DNA from: Acorus gramineus
Taxonomy: Eukaryota; Streptophyta; Magnoliopsida; Acorales; Acoraceae
NCBI GenBank assembly: GCA_030737835.1
Contig: CM060849.1
Coordinates: 5,890,001-5,954,000 of the forward strand
Direction of reading: 5' to 3'
Length of the DNA: 64,000 bases
The position numbers and the translations under genes are program-made. Positions 21,508 to 33,943 of this stretch are shown one piece after another; position 1 is the first letter of the stretch, and each line of letters opens with the position of its first letter. The notes below the pieces were generated by a model. It was not told the origin of the DNA. It did no database searches and worked only from the letters and a program-made list of their open reading frames with translations.

Positions 21508-22854
21508 TCTCATTTCTCTCTGCTCTAGATACTGAATCTTTTCAAAAAAAAAAGCCATAACATCTCTTGTGGTTGAAAAGAGTTTTAGCGTGGCAAAACA
21601 TCTCTCTCTCTCACGCCAATCCTTTTTTCTTTTTCAAAGAACTCCAGTTTGTTGCGGGTCATTCTAAATTCAACTGAAAGAATAAAAAGTCTCATTTTGA
21701 TAATTATCCGATGTTAAAAAAAATATTTGGCTTCTAGTCTTCGGTTGCGGTTACCAAAATTTCTTTCTCTACACGTCTTCTTCAATTATCATTATTTTCT
21801 TTTAAATTTCTTTATTTTCAAATAGTCAAAAAATGAAAATAATACAAGAAGGCGGATATGTTAAGTTGTCTTGTTTGTAGTTCTGTCAGTGGACGGTCTC
21901 CATTAGGACTGGCCTTGATATTTACAAACAGAAATGTGACTCTAAGCGTTCTGGTAAAAGAGGTCTCTAAATTCACTTTATTATTATAAAAAAAATTGAA
22001 TTTTTTTTAAAATTTAATTTTCATTTTTTAAGACAACTAAGCTTAATAAACAGGAACAAATACAACTAACAAACAAAGAGAAGATATTGATAAATTTTTA
22101 AAAACTAAATAAAATAATTTAAAAATAAAACAAAAAATTCAAATGACAAAAAAAGAAACAAATATATATATATAAAATGTGACCCAATATTATTATGTTC
22201 TTTGTATATAAAAAAAATCTAGCTAATGGATTTTGCCCAACAAAACACAAAATCACAATTAAGTAGGGATAAAAAAAGAAAATAAAAAATAGTTAAAAAC
22301 AAATGAAAAAAGATTAACAAACAAATAAAAAAATAAACAAAATCTAAAAAAAAAAGTGTGAATTGGGTTTCTTCTTTACAAAACAAATAACAAATAAAAT
22401 AAATCCCAATAAAATAAGGATAATTTTTCTTTTAAGATTTTGGGAACCTCCGAATATGGTGGCCCTAGGCGACCTCTTAGGTCGCCTATGCTCAAGATCG
22501 ACCCTGACTCTCTATGTGACTAATATTGTCCTAGTTAGTGCAATATATATACTCCACCAATAGTGCAGTGTATGTTCACTTAAAAAAATTTATTTTTCAA
22601 AAAAAATTAATGTTTTATCTAGTTATATACTTCATTTATCATCATAGTATGTATTTTATTTGAGGCTCTATAGGGTTGAAATTGGGACAATTTCTTAATT
22701 ATATTATTTTTCTTCTGTGAGATTGAATAATAGAATGAAAATTATCACAAGTAACAATTGATCGTGTCATTTTACAACAATATAATTTACAACCGGTCAA
22801 TATAATTTTTCTTTTCACCATTTGTGTTTTTTCTCCATATTTTGTATTCTAGTT
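21508..22854. other. AT-rich intergenic DNA
   Basis: No gene is visible. There are long A and T runs. A short palindrome around CTAGGCGACCTCTTAGGTCGCCTA at about 22465-22489 (24 bases) is the only structured site I noticed. Confidence 0.6.
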
Positions 22855-23701
22855 TAGGCCTGTCAACGGGTTGGATTCGGATCGGGTCGGGGTGGACCCG
22901 GACCCGACCAGTGACAGGACCCGGCGGGTCCGGGTCCAACCCAGGACCCGGCGGGTCCGGGGAAATGCGGACCCGGACCCGGACCCGTCGGACCCGGGTC
23001 GGGTCCGGGTCCGACCCGACCCGGATGGTTGGGTAAAAAAAAAAAAAAAAAAGAGAGAAGAACTCATGTATTTGTTTGCCTTATCATTCTATTTGAAATT
23101 TTTTGTAATAAAACATTATTGTTAATGAGACTATGTTTGAATATAATTTTATACAATTCAAAAGAAGTAAATGAATTATTAAACAACATCTAAAACAATA
23201 ATCACTAACATAAAAAATATATTAACCTAAATAATAAACATAACTAACCTAAATAACATTCAAAACAATATTAACCTAAACAACATTCAAAACAATAAAC
23301 ACTAACATATTAATCTAAATAATAAACATAAATCATGCAACAAACTAATTAATCATACAAATTCAAAAGCTAATAAGTTAATTGTCCAAAACAAACCGAT
23401 TTATAGGCTTGTTATGATTATGATTTATGAACTTGTAGATACAAAAATAAGTTAAGTAAGAAATAAAATTATGTATCAACTAATACTAATGGTCTTGTAA
23501 TATATGAACATATATTAAAAAAAACAGTCGGGTCCAACGGGTCGGGGCGGGGTGGACCCGGACCCGACCCGTTTGTTTGTTCGGGTCCGCCGGGTCGGGT
23601 CCAACTCAGGTCGGGTCCAAATCGGGTCGGGTATATTACACGTGTAATCAGGTCCGGGTCGGGTCGGGTCCGGGTCTGGACCGGACCCGTTGACAGGCCT
23701 A
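22855..23701. mobile_element. Non-autonomous hAT-like element with GGGTCC repeat arrays
   Basis: TIRs TAGGCCTGTCAACGGG and CCCGTTGACAGGCCTA enclose 847 bp. The octamer TTCTAGTT is duplicated perfectly at 22847-22854 and 23702-23709. About 170 bp next to each end is built from GGGTC/GGACCC units (22864-23035 and 23525-23690), while the middle is AT-rich. It shares the CCTGTCAA terminus with the element at 21013. There is no transposase. Confidence 0.9.
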
Positions 23702-23709
23702 TTCTAGTT

Positions 23710-24400
23710 CTCTCATTATCAATTTAGATATTATCTATTTTGCGCTATAAAATAGAAATGACCAAAGTTCTTCGAAATAAAAAATATAATTCACATCCAG
23801 AATTTAAAAAATATAAATTAAAAGAGAGGATGTGATTGGAGGGTTCGTAGTGATCAAACAGTGACATCAATCGATCAAAAAAGTTGTAAGATTGATCCGT
23901 CCATTGTAAGATCATCTCTAACCTTTACTTAAATATATATTCAAATTTTATTAAAAATTTAAGTAAAAGCTTTATTTGATATGCTGTGTCTCCAACCATC
24001 ACTTTGTGATTTACTCAAATCTTTTAAAAAATGTGGAGTTATAGAAGAAAAAAAAAAATAGCCTTTGAAAATTGGGTAAAAGTTTTGTCTCCCTTGATTT
24101 GGGTAAAAGTTTGAGTAAAAGCATGATTTAGTATGAGTAAATGATTATAGAGTTTTTTTAGTAACTTTTTACTCAAATTTAAATTTAGGTATAGGATCTC
24201 AGATACCCTATCAAATGTTGTTCACGTGGGATATTTTGGTTGCCTATGCAAGTGCAACTAAGTTTTTACAACTAGTTATGGGTTGATTAAACAACGGGAT
24301 TTTTTTTCACAAAAATTATAATTAATTATTTATTAAAATACTCAATCTAATATAAATTTTAGATTTCATATAATAAAATAATGCTATGATATAAGGATCG
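23710..24400. other. AT-rich intergenic DNA, possibly with a decayed MITE
   Basis: No gene is visible. About 23905-24195 has loosely inverted ends (GATCATCTCTAACC and a GAGATCC-type right end) and repeated TTTACTCAAA, so a decayed MITE is possible but not established. Confidence 0.4.
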
Positions 24401-24735
24401 GATCTAGTCAGAACTGGTTTTGATCAGTCCGGTTAATATCGAACTGTCCAACCTATGAATCGAACTACACAGTCTATGAATCAAACTGTAAAGTCAATTG
24501 TTTGATACAAGTCACACTCCTATTAGATCCAGTAAAGCCTGAGTTGGTCAGTACCATTAGTATCCAATAGGAGAGTGATACATTTACTCAACAATTGATT
24601 GTGTAATTTGATTCATATGTTCTACGATTCGATAAGAGACTGACACTTGTACCCAACAATTGACTTTGCAGTGCAATTCATGGGTTGTGTAGTTCAATGC
24701 TAATAGGATCGATCGAAGTCAATCCTGACTAAGAT
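24401..24735. mobile_element. Foldback MITE, copy 1
   Basis: Nearly the whole length is an imperfect inverted repeat. The left arm starts ATCTAGTCAGAACTGG and the right arm reads back ATCTTAGTCAGGATTG. The arms share the blocks AAGTCAATTGTT, ACAAGT and CTCCTATT. A diverged copy is at 34457-34705. The superfamily is uncertain. Confidence 0.65.
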
Positions 24736-25049
24736 TTATGACTTGATAATTATGTAAACATATATATTTTCATATTTCATATTCTTTGTAAATTTATTTT
24801 TTTTAATAACAACAATTAATATATTTATTATGTTTTGATAAAGTAACAGTTTAAATCCAGTTAACATAGCAGTTAAATAAGTGGCTCTTAATTAATTTAT
24901 TTTTTCTGATTCAATAAATGACTCAACTTTTAAATCATTATTTATTTCCATTATTGTTCTAGGAAAAGTGCGTCGGTGCTTCAGATTAATAACACCACTT
25001 GTGACTTGTGAGATAAAGGGAGACTAACATTTGGAAAAGGAAAAAGACA

Positions 25050-25295
25050 CACAAAGCCCCATTGCAACTCCAATTGCAGTCTATCATGTTTTTCTTTTTT
25101 TAAAAAAAATCATACAATCACCTTTTGAAGTGAATGTTTTTATATGAAATGAAATATATACTAAAATATATTATTTATTTTTTTATACTGAAAAAATAAA
25201 GAAAAAAAATTAGGTCATATACTATGATAGGACTCATACACTATAATAATGCAGTATATACTATGTTATCATAGCGTATGAACATGTAAAATAAG
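25050..25295 (+). repeat. Interspersed repeat with an inverted copy at 48425-48690
   Basis: Blocks CCAATTGCAG, TTTTTAAAAAAAATCATA, TATATGAAATGAAATATATAC and TATACTATG recur in the same order on the minus strand at 48690-48425. The two copies are about 23 kb apart in opposite orientation. No coding sequence. Confidence 0.65.
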
Positions 25296-26486
25296 CCACA
25301 AAAAAGACTACCTATATCAACCCTCTTTAGAAAAAAAAAAAAAAACAACCTAATTAATGTGGGTGGGTGAAGTCTCTGTGTCCATGATAGAGAAAGCATA
25401 TTCAATATTTTTTAAAGTCTCTCTGACTTCCACTACAGCTGAAGAGAGGGAACAGTGTCTTCACTGAACCCTATATTTTTCTGCCCTCTCTTTAGCTGAA
25501 CCACCATAGAATCTTTAACGTACCCTCTGCATTCATTTATTTTAATTAATAAAATGGAAACAATATCAATATATAAATATTATTATTTTATATAATAAAG
25601 AATAGATTGGAAACTTTCAATGAAGATTTGATGAGGGAAGAAAAATATCCATGACTGGGATTTGATGATGCGAAAAATTAATGGCACGTGCTAAGAAAGA
25701 GTCATTGCTGACTGGAACTTGTTATTCTTTGACAGCCATAATTGGTTTTTATTTAAGTCATGTTAATTATTTAAATATATGCTATAGAACAAAATATAAT
25801 TATGGTTGTGATTACAGCAAGGATATATTTTATGTATGTCAATGATTTTACATTTGAACCTTTCTCTTTCTCTGATAAATATTTGGTTGTGTATAACATA
25901 AGAGAAGGTCCAGATGCCAATGAAGAAAAATTGACAGAAAAGTTGGTGGAAGAATTCATTAGATGTTTCTATTTTTTACGTAATTATAACTTTGAAACAG
26001 TTAAACATAGTTTCATTTGCAAAAAAATTTCTTATATATATTGAGAAAGTTTTCTACATTTTTTCAACCTAGCTCTCTCAGTTCCCCCCTTGACCCTTGT
26101 CCCTCAGTTTCTCCCCCATCCCATAGACTCTCTTAATGAACCTCCCAAGAAATGTAAACTCTAATAAGATCTCTTTTATCTATACTTTTAATAGCATCAT
26201 CCATGTCCATTCTTTAATGTGCTTTATAGCTAGTTTCTTGAGAAATAACTGTGTGCAATGTCTTTATCTTTTGATTTTTAGATGAAAACTATATACATCA
26301 ATTCTTTGGTGAGGCATCGAACATGGTTTAATAGAATTTATGGAAATTTACATTTTTTTTTGTTGATGAGAGGTAATAATAATGGAAATGGTTTTTTTTT
26401 TCTTTGTCAAATAGGTTTCTAGCTTTGCTACGGCTCTCCATAAAGTCTCATTTTGATAGGTTTCGTGACAAAATTGGAATATGGTC
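25296..26486. other. AT-rich intergenic DNA
   Basis: The only sizeable frame (25802-26044, 80 residues) has no recognisable domain and skewed composition, so I do not call it a gene. Otherwise nothing is seen. Confidence 0.55.
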
Positions 26487-26489
26487 TTA

Positions 26490-26821
26490 GAGCATCTTCA
26501 ATGGACATGTTAAATAATCAAGACGTTAAAGTATTATGTCAGCATTTTATCCCTCAATTAGACCCTCATTTATTATATTCTCATTTAGTTATTAGTTGTT
26601 GCTCCAATGAATTAGCTAAATAACTAGCTAAAATAATAGTGGGTCCATCTCTCCACCCACCCAAACCTCTCCACCCACCAAAAATAATGTTTTTTTGAAT
26701 ATTTTGAATGGTGGGGCCCACATTTAGCTTTCTTTTAACACTTTCATTGGAGCAACATTTTTACATGTTTTGTAAAAATTTAACATTAACTAGTTAGTTA
26801 ACATGTCCATTGGAGATGCTC
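26490..26821. mobile_element. PIF/Harbinger-like (Tourist) MITE
   Basis: TIRs GAGCATCTTCAATGGACATGT and ACATGTCCATTGGAGATGCTC enclose 332 bp, flanked by TTA on both sides (26487-26489 and 26822-26824). The 3-bp TTA duplication and the GAGCATCT-type end fit Tourist-like MITEs. There is no coding capacity. Confidence 0.85.
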
Positions 26822-26976
26822 TTATAGTCTTCATGACCACTCAACCAATATCACTTTCTTTTGCTTCATGTTGAGGTTTATTTTTCTTTCATAAAAGTAG
26901 TTTTGAATTTCAGTTATCTAGACTGTCACTGATTACTAGACTCGTTTGATGAGTGAAACTCATTATACCCAGATTA

Positions 26977-27535
26977 TGGCCATGTTTGTTGCAGCATAAT
27001 TTATAGATTATAGATTATAACTTATAAATTATAGATTATAACTTTTCTAATAAGTTGTAGACATGTTTGATATAACAGTTTAAAAGCAGTAAACAAGTAG
27101 TAGGCGATGTTTATTCACTAAGTTGTAAAACAGATTTTTACTGTACAATTGTAAAAAATACCCCTAAATTGTACAGGTAAAAAATTTATTTATGTTTGAT
27201 AAAATAAATTGATTTTTACATATAAAATTAATGTTATAAATATTTATTTTTTGTAATAGTTAAAAATTTGAGAAGATGAAAAGTGGTTTAGTGATTTTTA
27301 GTATAATAGGAAAAAAATAGATACACTTATTATTAGTAAAAATGATTAAGGGCACGAGTGTCCAAAAGAAAAAAAAATTAATGCATTTTATAAACTATAA
27401 TCTCAAAAGCACCCCTTTCCTAGCTTAGAGATTATAACTTTTTAAAGCTATTTTTAACTTAAATAAGTTCCAATAAGTTTAAATAAACATGCAACAACTA
27501 CTTATTTTAAGCTAAAAGCTATAATCTATAGCTTA
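26977..27535. repeat. AT-rich repeat with inverted ATTATAG motifs
   Basis: Starts GGCCATGTTTGTTGCAGC and contains many copies of TATAGATTATAACTT; the right side has complementary blocks (AGCTATAATCTATAGCTTATAAG). It looks like a decayed MITE, but I could not match clean ends. The next Mutator-like element inserted at its right edge. Confidence 0.4.
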
Positions 27536-28461
27536 TAAGTTTAAGAGTGCTGCTACACTCAGTTTAAAACACCATCCATTTTTCAGACCACGTCAGCCAT
27601 CCACGTGGAATTTTTTTTTAATGCCACATCAGCGTTCAAAAAATTGTCCACAAAAAATTCCCCCCCGAAAGTTCCTACCCATTTTTTCGATTGCTACCTT
27701 TTTTATCATTTTCTCTTCCATTCTTTTGTGTTTTCATTTACTGTTTCTCTTTCTCTCTCTATCCTCAGTGGCAACCACCACAAACCAGCCACTATAGCTC
27801 CATGATAAGGTAGTAAATATTCCTCATTTATAGTCAGGAGACAAAAGGTTGGTATATGCATAGTTTACATAAGATTCCAATATTCATTCGTCTTCATCTT
27901 CTGTTTGAAATGCTTTTTCATCGTTTGTGATAACCTTTTCGTCAAAGGTAGTTAATGATAATAAATTTCCTATGTTCACCACTGCGTATCCATGGACAAT
28001 TTTTTTTTTCTGTTTTGGAATGCGTATGTATAGATCTTTATTACGTATATACTTACTTACATATCGCAGGTAAATCGTAGATGATTCGTTGAAGAAGATT
28101 CACTCCCGATGGTGCCTTGGTTAGCTTGTATAAGTAACATTCCTCTTACCACAATAATAACATATGTAAATAGATTAGAGGTGCCATCAAAGAAGTGTTC
28201 TCCTTGTCTATGCATCGTCTTTATCTTTGGAACATCCTGAAAAAAGTTTCGAAAAAGCTCTGTAAGGTGATGTTTTACTTTATGAACTTAGCTACTTGTT
28301 TTACTCGTGAAAAGTATTTAACATGTCTTCATTGGCGCATGCAACTTTTCACTGAGCATATACCTTGACAGGTTTATGTTTTCAAGTAGATCAAATGTTG
28401 AAATTTTGAAGGCACATACTCTATTATTGTTTGTACATACATACTTATAATCGTACATACC

Positions 28462-28716
28462 ATGCAGGTTAGACGGTACAAATACTTGAAGGATTATCTT
28501 AGTGGCATCGTATATGATTGTCTTACTGTTAATGAATTTGAAGTTGGGTGGCAGAATATGATTGAGGAATATCATATGGAGGACAATGCATGGCTGAACG
28601 CCTTGTACGAGGATTGTTATTGGTGGGTGTCAATATTTGTGAAGGAAACGTTTTGGGCTAGCATATCCACTACCCAATGCAGAAAAAGCATAAATGCTTA
28701 CTTTGGAATGCACTGA
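28462..28716 (+). pseudogene. FAR1/FHY3-type MULE transposase fragment
   Basis: The 84-residue frame aligns from memory with the region just after the catalytic core of FAR1-related sequences. IVYDCLTVNEFEVGW and ENMIEEY-like helices are followed by NAWLNALYEDCYWW, then FVKETFWASISTTQC and KSINAYFG, the family's KDTFWAGMSTTQRSESMN block. In the family these proteins are either Mutator-like transposases or domesticated light-signalling factors. Only this short piece survives; neither the DDE residues upstream nor a SWIM zinc finger downstream could be found, and the text after 28716 is repetitive. It identifies the host element as a FAR1-class MULE. Confidence 0.75.
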
Positions 28717-29039
28717 AATAGTATGTCCATCAACACAAGAATGCGCTTAAGAACAACCACGAGAAACATCATCACAACCACAAAGTTCAGTTCATGACTT
28801 TCAGATGGGATCACAACTACAAAATTCACAATACAGTTTCCAGATGGGATCACAACCACACCAACTAGACAAGGAATTTGACATATGAATGACATCATGA
28901 ATGTAGTTTTGAACAATTTGGTTATTTATAAGAAGTTAACCTTTTGTTTTTAACATGGTGTTCACATTCCTTAATCACGTTACTTATCTAATCCATACTA
29001 ACGTAGCTATCTAGGCACATACGTATGGTAACAAAACAT

Positions 29040-30150
29040 ACACCTCACCATCCAAAGCATATAACACAATCAATAAACCCAACACACAATGTTTGTGTCA
29101 ATTAATCACAAAAGGCATATTTTATAACAAAATAATCACACCACACAACCAAAAATCATAATCAAAGTTTCTAGCCAAACAATACCAATTTATATGACAG
29201 TCAAAACATGGAATAATATACATCAGTCAAAACAATACTATTTACTTATTCAAACTTTACAAAATATATCACCCATAAATCCAGCGGTAATCATAGTATG
29301 CATATAAGCCATATCATCTTTGGTGTTAAAATAACAACGAATATCAAGCATTCTTCAAGCAATCCAATGGCAAATGAAGACACCACAGTCTTACCCACCA
29401 AACTGTTGCGGAGCAAGGACATCAAGAACGAGGGGTCACTCCACAGTTTCCTCTAACACAGTCTTCTGCAATAACTTTACAGCCATCTTCGCCTAAGCAC
29501 TGTGATCTTTCTTGCGGAGGGAGTCGTATAGGAGGAACCATTTTTTAGTTGCTGATGTTGCAACTGTAGCCTACTTCTTGTTGTCGGTCCGCTGGTCTCC
29601 CTAATGTGAGACATTGGTTTTGGTAGTGCACCAATTTTCAGGAATGAACTAATTTTATTACATCATCCAATACAAAATAGTCACATAAGCCATATACAAA
29701 ATACTGCTAAGCATATACCTATCTTCCTTAGCATATAATAATCAAACCAAACACATTCCTGTACAATCAGTCAATAACAAAGCATCTCAGAAAACATACA
29801 TCTTTGTATAAGAAATCAACAAATACAAATACTCACAGAAGGCATATACAAAATATCACTTAGCATATACCCATCTATCATGTCATATAACTAGTCAACA
29901 AACAATTCCACATACATCACAAAATAACCACATGTCACAACCAAAAGTTATAGCCAAATGTTTTAAACCAAAACAGGACAACTTTACACCATTCAAAACC
30001 TGTAACAAACTTGTCCAATCATACTTTGCAGTATTCATCACCCATGAATCATGAAATTATCAAAGCACACATATGTGCCATATCTTCCCTGGTGCTTAAA
30101 AAGCTATGAATATCCAGTATCCTACATGCAATCCAGTTCCCGACCCTTCA
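29040..30150. repeat. Diverged direct duplication, about 720-bp offset
   Basis: 29040-29370 and about 29760-30140 carry the same succession of blocks: AAAACATACA..., CACAACCAAAA, ATCACCCATRAATC, GCCATATCWTC and GCAATCCAG. Divergence is high. It lies between the transposase relic and the minus-strand ORF. No gene is seen here. Confidence 0.55.
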
Positions 30151-30167
30151 CCATGAATATCTCCCGC

Positions 30168-30480
30168 TACGGGTTCCAGAAACTGAGTATTGTTTCCAAT
30201 AAGCATTTCTCCGTCCTCATCAGAGGGATGTCGATGAAACGCCCAAATGGAGTGGACCTAATAGCCTCAACGTGTAGGGGCTTCTCATTCAGCTCCCATT
30301 CCTTGATCATATCGACAGTCCGTGTCGTTGTACACTTGGTGTTGATCGTCGTCGTTGAAGACTTTACCTTCTTCAGAGATGCCTGCAAGAAGACATACAA
30401 AATTAGATGACAAAATAACACATGGATATTGGTTATTGGGCCGTTGTAAATACCTTCACAATGTCTTTTCCGGTGTCCAT
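30168..30480 (-). CDS. Small spliced ORF of unknown function in the MULE
   Basis: A start codon at 30480 opens MDTGKDIVK, followed by a donor (AAG/GTATTT) at 30453 and an acceptor (TTGCAG) at 30383. Splicing joins in frame to a 71-codon exon ending in TAG at about 30168. The exon includes the segments DMIKEWELNEKPLHVEAI and STPFGRFIDIPL. The PFG-hydrophobic pattern recalls the N-terminal plant-transposon domain (DUF1985-like) found with Ulp1 genes in other MULEs, but that is a weak resemblance. The predicted 80 residues are far shorter than that family, so the gene may be truncated. Confidence 0.3.
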
Positions 30481-31084
30481 GGTTTCTAATGAACAACAAG
30501 AATCAGAGGAGATGGTCCGGCGAAACGGAAGAGAAGGTAGACAATGGGGTTGAAGGAGGACAAGGTGGGGTTAAAAGAGGAGACAGTGGGGCTAAAAGTG
30601 CAGATAGTGGGGCTACAAAAAGGGAGATGGTTGGGCTCGACTAACTCTCTGTATTCTATTTGATTTTACTATGTCGCCCCTACCTTTTCAATTTCTGGAG
30701 GGGCATATATGTCATTACAAAGAATACATGAATAGATCTTTAAGTGAATGATGAAAATGCCCTCACTAGCATCATTAAAACTGCAATGATGGCGACGTGT
30801 ATACCCGCATCAAGAATCACATACATGCTGTCAAATCAATCTCAAATTTCATACACATTAGATATAAATAAATAACACTAGAAAAAAGGAAATCAGTAAT
30901 GAACGAATAATCCGTAAGCAGTATATACTAGCCTAATATAAGTATATAGCAGTTTAAGAAGGTAGATGATTATATAGCACGAACGTTATTTTTTAATATA
31001 GCATATTTGGCTGAATTTTTGAATCTGCAATCTTTATTTTCATAGATACAAGATAAGATTAAAAACAATTGAAACATCAAGACA

Positions 31085-31530
31085 TTAAATGAAAGACAGC
31101 GATTTATGAAATGATATGCTATGCAAAGAAAATAAAGAAATAAAAAATCTCTATAAAAAAATGATTTATGAAAGCATATGCTAACATGAGAAAATAAGGA
31201 TAACAAGAATCTTTGTTAACCCAAGTCAGCCACGGGGGTCCCTCAAATATCAAAAAAATAAATAAAAATAATAATAATAATAAAAAAGAATCTTTGTGAA
31301 AAATACATTTTTGAAACCATCTGCTACCAAAACAAAATAAGAAAATAAAAATCTATGTGAAAAATGAATAATGAAACCATATGCTAACAAAAAAAAAAAA
31401 AAACAAGAATATCTATAAAGACATAATTTATGAAACAAAGCCATATGCTAACTAAAGAAAATAAGGAAAACAAGCATATATGTAAAAACATAATTTATGA
31501 AGTCATTTTCTAACAAAAGAAAATAAGGAA
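31085..31530. repeat. Degenerate A-rich tandem repeat, about 60-70 bp unit
   Basis: Successive units share AATCTTTGTGAAAAA (variants), TTTATGAAA, CATATGCTAACA and AAAGAAAATAAGGA. At least five units are visible, one interrupted by an unrelated stretch near 31215-31285. Position inside the MULE's right side suggests a subterminal repeat. Confidence 0.6.
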
Positions 31531-32336
31531 GCAACAATTAAAAGGGAGACAATGGTGACGACGCAGAAGATCCATGCTTCAAAGACAGTAAAGACGCAGC
31601 AGAAGTATCACACTGACAAAACGGTGAAGACAATGGTGAAATACCACACTTGCAGATGTCGATAATAAGCCATATCGATGATATCAGAGGGTGAGTGAGA
31701 GAGGCGAAAGAAAGAGAGATAGAGAGAGGGAGGGATTTCGTTTGGTGAAAGACGAAAGGGTTGGTCAAAGAGAGTATGTGAATCTTCATGAGGTAAGAGG
31801 AGAGAGAACGAAGTTGAAATAAAATACGATGAAAGTTGAAAGCTTTTTGTCAAACCTTATCGTCAGCTTCTCCTCGGTAGTCACGCCAGATATATTTGTG
31901 TTTCATGGTATATACCAGATAACAGAAGTATATACCACATCCGTCAAAGTATGCATAGCATTTTCAGACTCCACATTAGTGCTTTGGTACATTTAGAAAC
32001 ATCTACTCAAGCCGTCAAATCAATGTTAGCGTTCCTTTTTAAAGGGATAAGCATTCAACGCCATCCATTATTTTATTTTAAAAAATGTTACAATCATTTA
32101 ATGTCTGTAAGTCGGTCCAGCATTTTTTATTTAAAAAAAATGTTAAAACATTTAATGCCTGTCAGTCTGTTTCGTCAGTCCGCCCTTATCGAGGAATTTT
32201 GAAATTCAAAATTCTCAAATCTATCCGGGCCCGCCAAATGATTCCACATCACCCCGCTCTCGCCACGTCGGATCCTACATGGGGTCTGAGTTTGGGACTG
32301 AGAAACCGACTAAGTGTAACATTTTCCTAAGTTTAA

Positions 32337-33940
32337 ACAAAACATGTACTATGTTATATTAGAGATGGCCACCAGCTGGGCCTTAATATTTTCCTAGATC
32401 CAGCCCCACTCGTTGGCCCATTGGATTTCATGCTTTTCCAAGAATTTCACATGGAAAAGAGAACTATTCTTTTCTCTTTTTTTCCTCGTTAAATCTTCTC
32501 CTTTCAACAGGGACAAAACTCAAACCTACAACCTTCAGTGAAAAGGGAATACCTCTATCAACATGTCAAGAAGTGGTTTGGTAGTTATGTAATCAGTCAT
32601 GCAGTCATGTAGTCTTTACATTGATAAGAGAAATGTCAGGTACTGTTGTTCATGTATTCATTTTTTTATGCAATACATTCTTTTGAAATGAATACACTTA
32701 CCTATTGAAATTTATAAAAAAAAATGAAGCAGATGCACGGATAATTGAATGCGTGCAACTTTTGCATTTTTTCTGAAAACATACTCTTCTAATCAAGTAT
32801 ATACTTTAAACAAATCACATCAACGTGTAGAAATAATTGATGTATCAATTCAACAAAAAAAATTAAAAAAAAAAACAATGAAATAAAATTAAAGATCATT
32901 TCACTAATTTTCATGATCGAAACACTGGGCATTAATTAATCTCTAGAGTGTCGATAATGATGTTTTTCAATAAATGTTCCTAGGAAATTAATGGTAAAAT
33001 GACATGGATATGAGGATGCAAGAGGAAACCGTTGTCTAGATAATGGGTATAGCTTTGTTGCGGGTTTATGACATATCAACCGTTAACTAGACATGATGCA
33101 TGCGTTCCACGGACAACGCCTAACTAGAGGTACAAAACTTGTTTACTCAGATCTGGATTAAGTTGGGGATATGCTTTCTTCGTTGCTGCTCCGATTAAGC
33201 TGACATATTCATTGATGAACACTTTTTGAGATCCAATCGACAAGGGGAGAGGAGTGTCCTGCAGAAAGGTCATCTGATCTAGGATTTTTTTGTTAAAAGA
33301 GTTCTACCTACTTTTTTTCTCTAGCTTCCCATCCCCTTTATATTGCCCAGCCATCCTGATCACACCAGATTCTCTTCCAAATCTATCATCTGCACTTTGG
33401 TTGGGAGGGTATTATGGGATCTAAGAGGATACAATGGGATACGAGAGGATGCAATGGGAAGTGAGAGGATATGATGTGATTTGTTCCATCTTGGTTGATC
33501 ATGGTCCTATTTTGAGCGAGACTGTAGTGAACACGTGTCATGACATTATGGGTGCCTTGTTGATATGTGTCGGTCGTTATACTGAGATGTTGGTTCATTA
33601 GATGACTCATGGTGAACGGTTATTGGGTCCAAGAAAATGACTCCTACAAGGGTATATAAAAAAATCAAAACAACTATGATTGCTGACAGGGCTCGATTGA
33701 TCATTTTCTAATAAAATTTGTTTTAGGTTCTCTTGTCTGTTGAATTGTTGTGGGGTAGATTTGGCGATGGAGAGAACATGGCATAATGCCATTGTGGATT
33801 CAAACAAAATTTGGTGTTTGTATTTTCAAGACGAAAACAGTGTTGTAAGGCTAATTTTTTGGGGTTTGAAACCTCGAAATAATTCTTCTCTACTCCCTCC
33901 CTCCGAACAAAGCATCTCCAACCATGTTCCACTAATGCTT
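32337..33940. other. Intergenic DNA with a 20-bp minisatellite
   Basis: No gene is seen. At 33410-33475 a 20-bp unit of the form TACAATGGGATACGAGAGGA repeats about 3.3 times with few changes. The short frames nearby have no recognisable domains. Confidence 0.55.
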
Positions 33941-33943
33941 TTA

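Larger units (their letters stand above)
27545..32327. mobile_element. Mutator-like element (4.8 kb) with perfect 9-bp target duplication
   Basis: TAAGTTTAA occurs at 27536-27544 and 32328-32336 exactly outside ends GAGTGCTGCTACACTCAGT and (read inward on the other strand) GGAAAATGTTACACTTAGT. Further alignable end blocks are TCAGACC and ACGTGG. A 9-bp duplication with such TIRs is the hallmark of MULEs. Inside are a FAR1-type transposase fragment on +, a small spliced ORF on -, a diverged direct duplication at 29040-30150 and an A-rich tandem repeat at 31085-31530. No intact transposase is left. Confidence 0.85.

Noticed and set aside
23905-24195. Possible MITE with GATCATCTCTAACC end
   Set aside because: The right end does not match well enough and no target duplication was found.
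31538-31853. Two overlapping minus-strand frames of about 80 codons
   Set aside because: Ser/Leu/Phe-rich composition from CT/GA-rich DNA, no domain, no partner exons.
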